Shown: piece by piece, positions 61,748 through 64,000 of the stretch
Layout of the letters: every line of letters starts with the position of its first letter
How positions within the stretch are numbered: position 1 is the stretch's first letter
Assembly: GCA_965205385.1 (NCBI GenBank)
Contig: CBDBGS010000005.1
Span: forward strand, 124,001 to 188,000
DNA length: 64,000 bases
Direction: 5' to 3'
Origin: CATOSP01 sp965205385
Lineage (GTDB): Bacteria; Chloroflexota; Dehalococcoidia; Lucifugimonadales; UBA3495
The notes under the pieces: generated by a model
The model's input: the letters and a program-made list of their open reading frames with translations, nothing else
What the model was told of the DNA's origin: nothing
The model's database searches: none
Program-made: the position numbers and the translations under genes

Positions 61748-62494
61748 ATGGATACAGGGCTTAAAGACAAGGTCGTAATGATTACCGGGGCGACGCGCAA
61801 CCACGGCAGGGCCAGCGCGTTGGCCTTCGCCGAAGAGGGCGCCAACCTCCTTCTTTGCACCCGCCAGAGTATGGACCTGCTGGAGGAGACCGCGGGCATG
61901 GCCGCCCAGTCCGGTGTGCGAGTGGTGACCGGGCAATGCGACGTGAGCAGCGAAGCGGACGTGGACACGTTCGTGAACCTGGGTCTTACGGAATTCGGGC
62001 GCATCGACGTGCTGGTGAACAACGCGGTATGGCGCGTTCGCGAGAGCCTGATGGAGCTGGACGACGAGAAATGGGAGGCGGCATTGGCGGTAAACGTGGA
62101 CGCCCTTTTTCTGACTTCCAGGGCCGTCCTGCCTGGTATGGTCAAGAACCAGTGGGGCCGCATCATCAACTACTCTGGCATTGCCCCCTTCCGGGGAGTG
62201 GTGGGCCAGGGCACGCTGAAGATGGCGGTGGAGGGCTTCACCAGGGCGGTGGCCAAGGAATACGGAAAGTACAATGTTACGGCCAACTGCGTTGGTCCCG
62301 GTAGCATCCAGGTGGTGCGCACTCCAGGCCAGGAATCGAGCCCCAACGAAAACACGACGGCGTTGAATATCCCCGTACCCCGGCAGGGGACCGTCGAGGA
62401 GTGCTCGGCGCTCGCCGTGTTCCTGGCCAGCGCGCAGGCTTCCTACATCACCGGCCAAGCTTACTTGGTCAACGGCGGCGCCCACTTCTTGTAG
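61748..62494 (+). CDS. Divergent SDR-fold protein lacking catalytic Tyr
   Basis: 248 residues from the ATG at 61748. SDR fold with NNAVW and INYSGIAPFRG, C-terminal GQAYLVNGGAHFL. The cofactor loop reads TGATRNHGRA where TGxxxGxG is usual. In place of YxxxK the sequence has QGTLK (V-G-Q-G-T-L-K), so the general acid Tyr is replaced by Gln while Lys remains. Such changes suggest a non-catalytic or altered role. It overlaps nothing and is followed by a second SDR 35 bases later. Confidence 0.8.
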   Translation: MDTGLKDKVVMITGATRNHGRASALAFAEEGANLLLCTRQSMDLLEETAGMAAQSGVRVVTGQCDVSSEADVDTFVNLGLTEFGRIDVLVNNAVWRVRESLMELDDEKWEAALAVNVDALFLTSRAVLPGMVKNQWGRIINYSGIAPFRGVVGQGTLKMAVEGFTRAVAKEYGKYNVTANCVGPGSIQVVRTPGQESSPNENTTALNIPVPRQGTVEECSALAVFLASAQASYITGQAYLVNGGAHFL

Positions 62495-62529
62495 GACCCA
62501 GACCGGACTCTCACTGGAGGCGTTACAAA

Positions 62530-63270
62530 TTGCGGAGTGGACTGGAAGGGAAGACCGTTCTGGTCACGGAAGTTGGGAGAAATCTGGGAAAGCCCACGGC
62601 CCTGGCTTTCGCCGCTGAGGGGGTGAACCTGGTGCTGGCCAGCCTGGATGGTGGGGAGGCGTTGGAGCAAGCGGCCCACGAGGCTGAGGCGTCAGGGGTC
62701 AAGGTGGTTACCGCTACTTGCGATACCAGCGACGGAGGACAGGTTGAGGAGTTGGCCCGCAAGGCTATTGCCGAGTTCAATTCCGTGGACGTCCTGGTAA
62801 ACAACGCTTTGCTGCCGGTGGAATCTCTGCCCCTGGAGCAGTTGTCTTTCCAAGTATGGAAACGGAAGTTAGACGTGGAACTCAGGGGGGCGATGTTGGT
62901 GTGCCAGGCCGTGATACCCAGGATGGTTGACCACCAGTGGGGGAGGGTGATCAACTTCGCCGGTCTCTCTGCGTTCAATGGGGACGACCCCATCAGCAGT
63001 ACCGCCGAGCTGGGCATGGTGGGGCTCACCAGGGGCATCGCCAGGGAGTACGGGAAATTCAATATAACGGCCAACTGCATTTGCCCAGCCGGGGTGGAAC
63101 CGTCCGAAATGGGCGTGCCCCTGGTCTACTCGCCCAGTGACGGCGACCCAATCCCGCGTTGGGGCAAAGGCGAGGAAGTGGGATTCCTGGCCGTAAGCCT
63201 TGCCAGCGAGGACGCGGGTTACCTGACCGGGCAGTGCATTTTGCCGAACGGCGGAAAGTACTTTCTTTAA
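62530..63270 (+). CDS. Divergent SDR-fold protein lacking catalytic Tyr and Lys
   Basis: 246 residues from a TTG at 62530 with GGAGG nine bases upstream; the longer frame from 62401 lies inside the preceding gene. SDR fold with NNALL and C-terminal TGQCILPNGGKYFL. The cofactor loop reads TEVGRNLGKP, without the first Gly. The active-site segment reads SSTAELGMVGL, so both Tyr (to Ser) and Lys (to Glu) of YxxxK are missing. It is a close relative of the gene before it, by tandem duplication, with further loss. Confidence 0.8.
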   Translation: MRSGLEGKTVLVTEVGRNLGKPTALAFAAEGVNLVLASLDGGEALEQAAHEAEASGVKVVTATCDTSDGGQVEELARKAIAEFNSVDVLVNNALLPVESLPLEQLSFQVWKRKLDVELRGAMLVCQAVIPRMVDHQWGRVINFAGLSAFNGDDPISSTAELGMVGLTRGIAREYGKFNITANCICPAGVEPSEMGVPLVYSPSDGDPIPRWGKGEEVGFLAVSLASEDAGYLTGQCILPNGGKYFL

Positions 63271-63357
63271 GGATTTGGCCCCAACCCGCTCATAGACTTT
63301 CGACCATTGGCTTCCGGTAGTTAGACCAGCGATAGTTAGACCAGAGGAGGGCCGGGG

Positions 63358-64000
63358 ATGCCGGACCTGACCTACGAGCCATACCCTGAGAAGCATTACG
63401 CCATCTTCAGGATGACCCGGCCTGACCGGCTGAACGCCCAGGGCGCTCGGATGCGCGAGGACCTGGACGAGGCCATTATGGAGTTCACCCAGGACCCGGA
63501 CATGCGAGTTGGCGTTGTAACCGGGGAGGGCAGGGCATTTTCCGCCGGGGCAGACCTGAGGGAGATGGCGGAGCGCAACGCGGCGGTGGTGTCTTCGGCA
63601 GGGCCATCGGAGGAGAGGCCGATACCGCCTCCTGAGCTTAGGGTCGACGGTCTTCGCTCCGGGCAACCGTTTTCCCGGAACCCCAAGCCTTTCATCGCCG
63701 CGGTAAACGGGCTGGCCATCGCCGCCGGGATGGAACGCGCAGCCGACTGCGACATACGCATCGCGTCCACAGAAGCGTACTTCGGGCTGTTCGAGGTGAA
63801 GCGGGGCATCCTGGCCAACTATGCAATACACCATCTGGCGCGGATCATGCCCCACGGCGAGGCCATGTACCTGATGCTCACGGGAGACACCCTCAGCGTG
63901 GAGGAGGCCCACAGGCTGGGGTTTGTCCACGAGGTACTGAAACCGGAGCGGTTGATGCCACGGGCTGTTGAGATCGCCGAGACCATCGGTGCGAACGCTC
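63358..64000 (+). CDS. Enoyl-CoA hydratase/isomerase family protein (partial)
   Basis: 214 codons visible from the ATG at 63358 (AGAGGAGGG upstream); the gene runs off the right edge. Crotonase fold: MTRPDRLNAQGARM, VVTGEGRAFSAGADLREMAE (oxyanion and CoA region), KPFIAAVNGLAIAAGM and the helix EAHRLGFVHEVL. In NGLAIAAGMERAADCDIRIA the usual GG reads AAGM, so oxyanion-hole geometry may differ. It lies 87 bases after the tandem SDRs, so likely the same operon. A 14-base direct repeat (tagttagaccag) precedes it. Confidence 0.85.
   Translation, partial: MPDLTYEPYPEKHYAIFRMTRPDRLNAQGARMREDLDEAIMEFTQDPDMRVGVVTGEGRAFSAGADLREMAERNAAVVSSAGPSEERPIPPPELRVDGLRSGQPFSRNPKPFIAAVNGLAIAAGMERAADCDIRIASTEAYFGLFEVKRGILANYAIHHLARIMPHGEAMYLMLTGDTLSVEEAHRLGFVHEVLKPERLMPRAVEIAETIGANA

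Overview
The window looks like a chromosomal segment of a GC-rich (roughly 58-60 %), free-living aerobic bacterium, most likely a Chloroflexota of the Dehalococcoidia/SAR202 type. This is inferred from gene content and not from a marker tree. The support is: several divergent SDRs, MaoC/hotdog and crotonase genes, F420-type oxidoreductases, a DUF917/hydantoinase pair, lipoproteins with long Pro/Thr stalks, a two-subunit (gcvPA/gcvPB) glycine cleavage system and an aa3/caa3-type cytochrome oxidase operon.

Layout. 1-0.95 kb: start of a gene running off the left edge and a PIN/AbrB toxin-antitoxin pair. 0.95-4.4 kb: DUF917 plus hydantoinase-like pair and an SDR. 4.4-5.1 kb: non-coding, with a dispersed palindromic repeat and a frameshifted coiled-coil membrane protein. 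5.1-6.9 kb: NYN/OST-HTH RNA-binding nuclease. 7-13.8 kb (minus): recF, purL, glycosyltransferase, GH63-like hydrolase, preceded by a conserved hypothetical. 14-19.3 kb (plus): two hotdog proteins, a coiled-coil protein, a MITE/REP-like repeat, a SelW-like selenoprotein read through an in-frame TGA, a pentapeptide-repeat protein, a P-loop/DRTGG protein, and an IscA plus YgfZ pair. 19.3-21.8 kb (minus): obg-nadD-pyrE. 22.2-25.8 kb: two lipoproteins and an MFS exporter, then a Uma2 nuclease followed by a copy of the 3' end of the MFS gene. 27.2-30.9 kb: glycine-betaine-type ABC transporter split into convergent units. 31-36.1 kb: aldo/keto reductase and a large lipoprotein metallopeptidase gene destroyed by an IS630-family insertion and two frameshifts. 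36.2-43.7 kb: MaoC-like protein, HIBADH-like dehydrogenase, DUF2182 membrane protein and gcvT-gcvH-gcvPA-gcvPB. 43.9-46.9 kb: intact paralogue of the broken metallopeptidase. 47-51.5 kb: SDR, a CrtC/AttH-like lipoprotein, PPOX-fold protein, esterase, DUF952. 51.5-59 kb (minus): heme A synthesis (ctaA, ctaB), a diheme cytochrome c, and coxB-coxA-coxC-coxD-second coxC. 59.2 kb: tRNA-Phe. 59.3-64 kb: tandem USP, LLM-class oxidoreductase, a small protein, two SDRs with degenerate active sites and the start of an enoyl-CoA hydratase.

The most notable items are the SelW-like selenoprotein with a candidate bacterial SECIS hairpin, and a lipoprotein family combining a Pro/Thr stalk, about ten 35-residue helical repeats and an HExxH peptidase domain. 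This family occurs once intact and once interrupted by an IS element whose transposase appears to use an A7 programmed frameshift. A five-copy palindromic repeat family is scattered between genes across the whole window.
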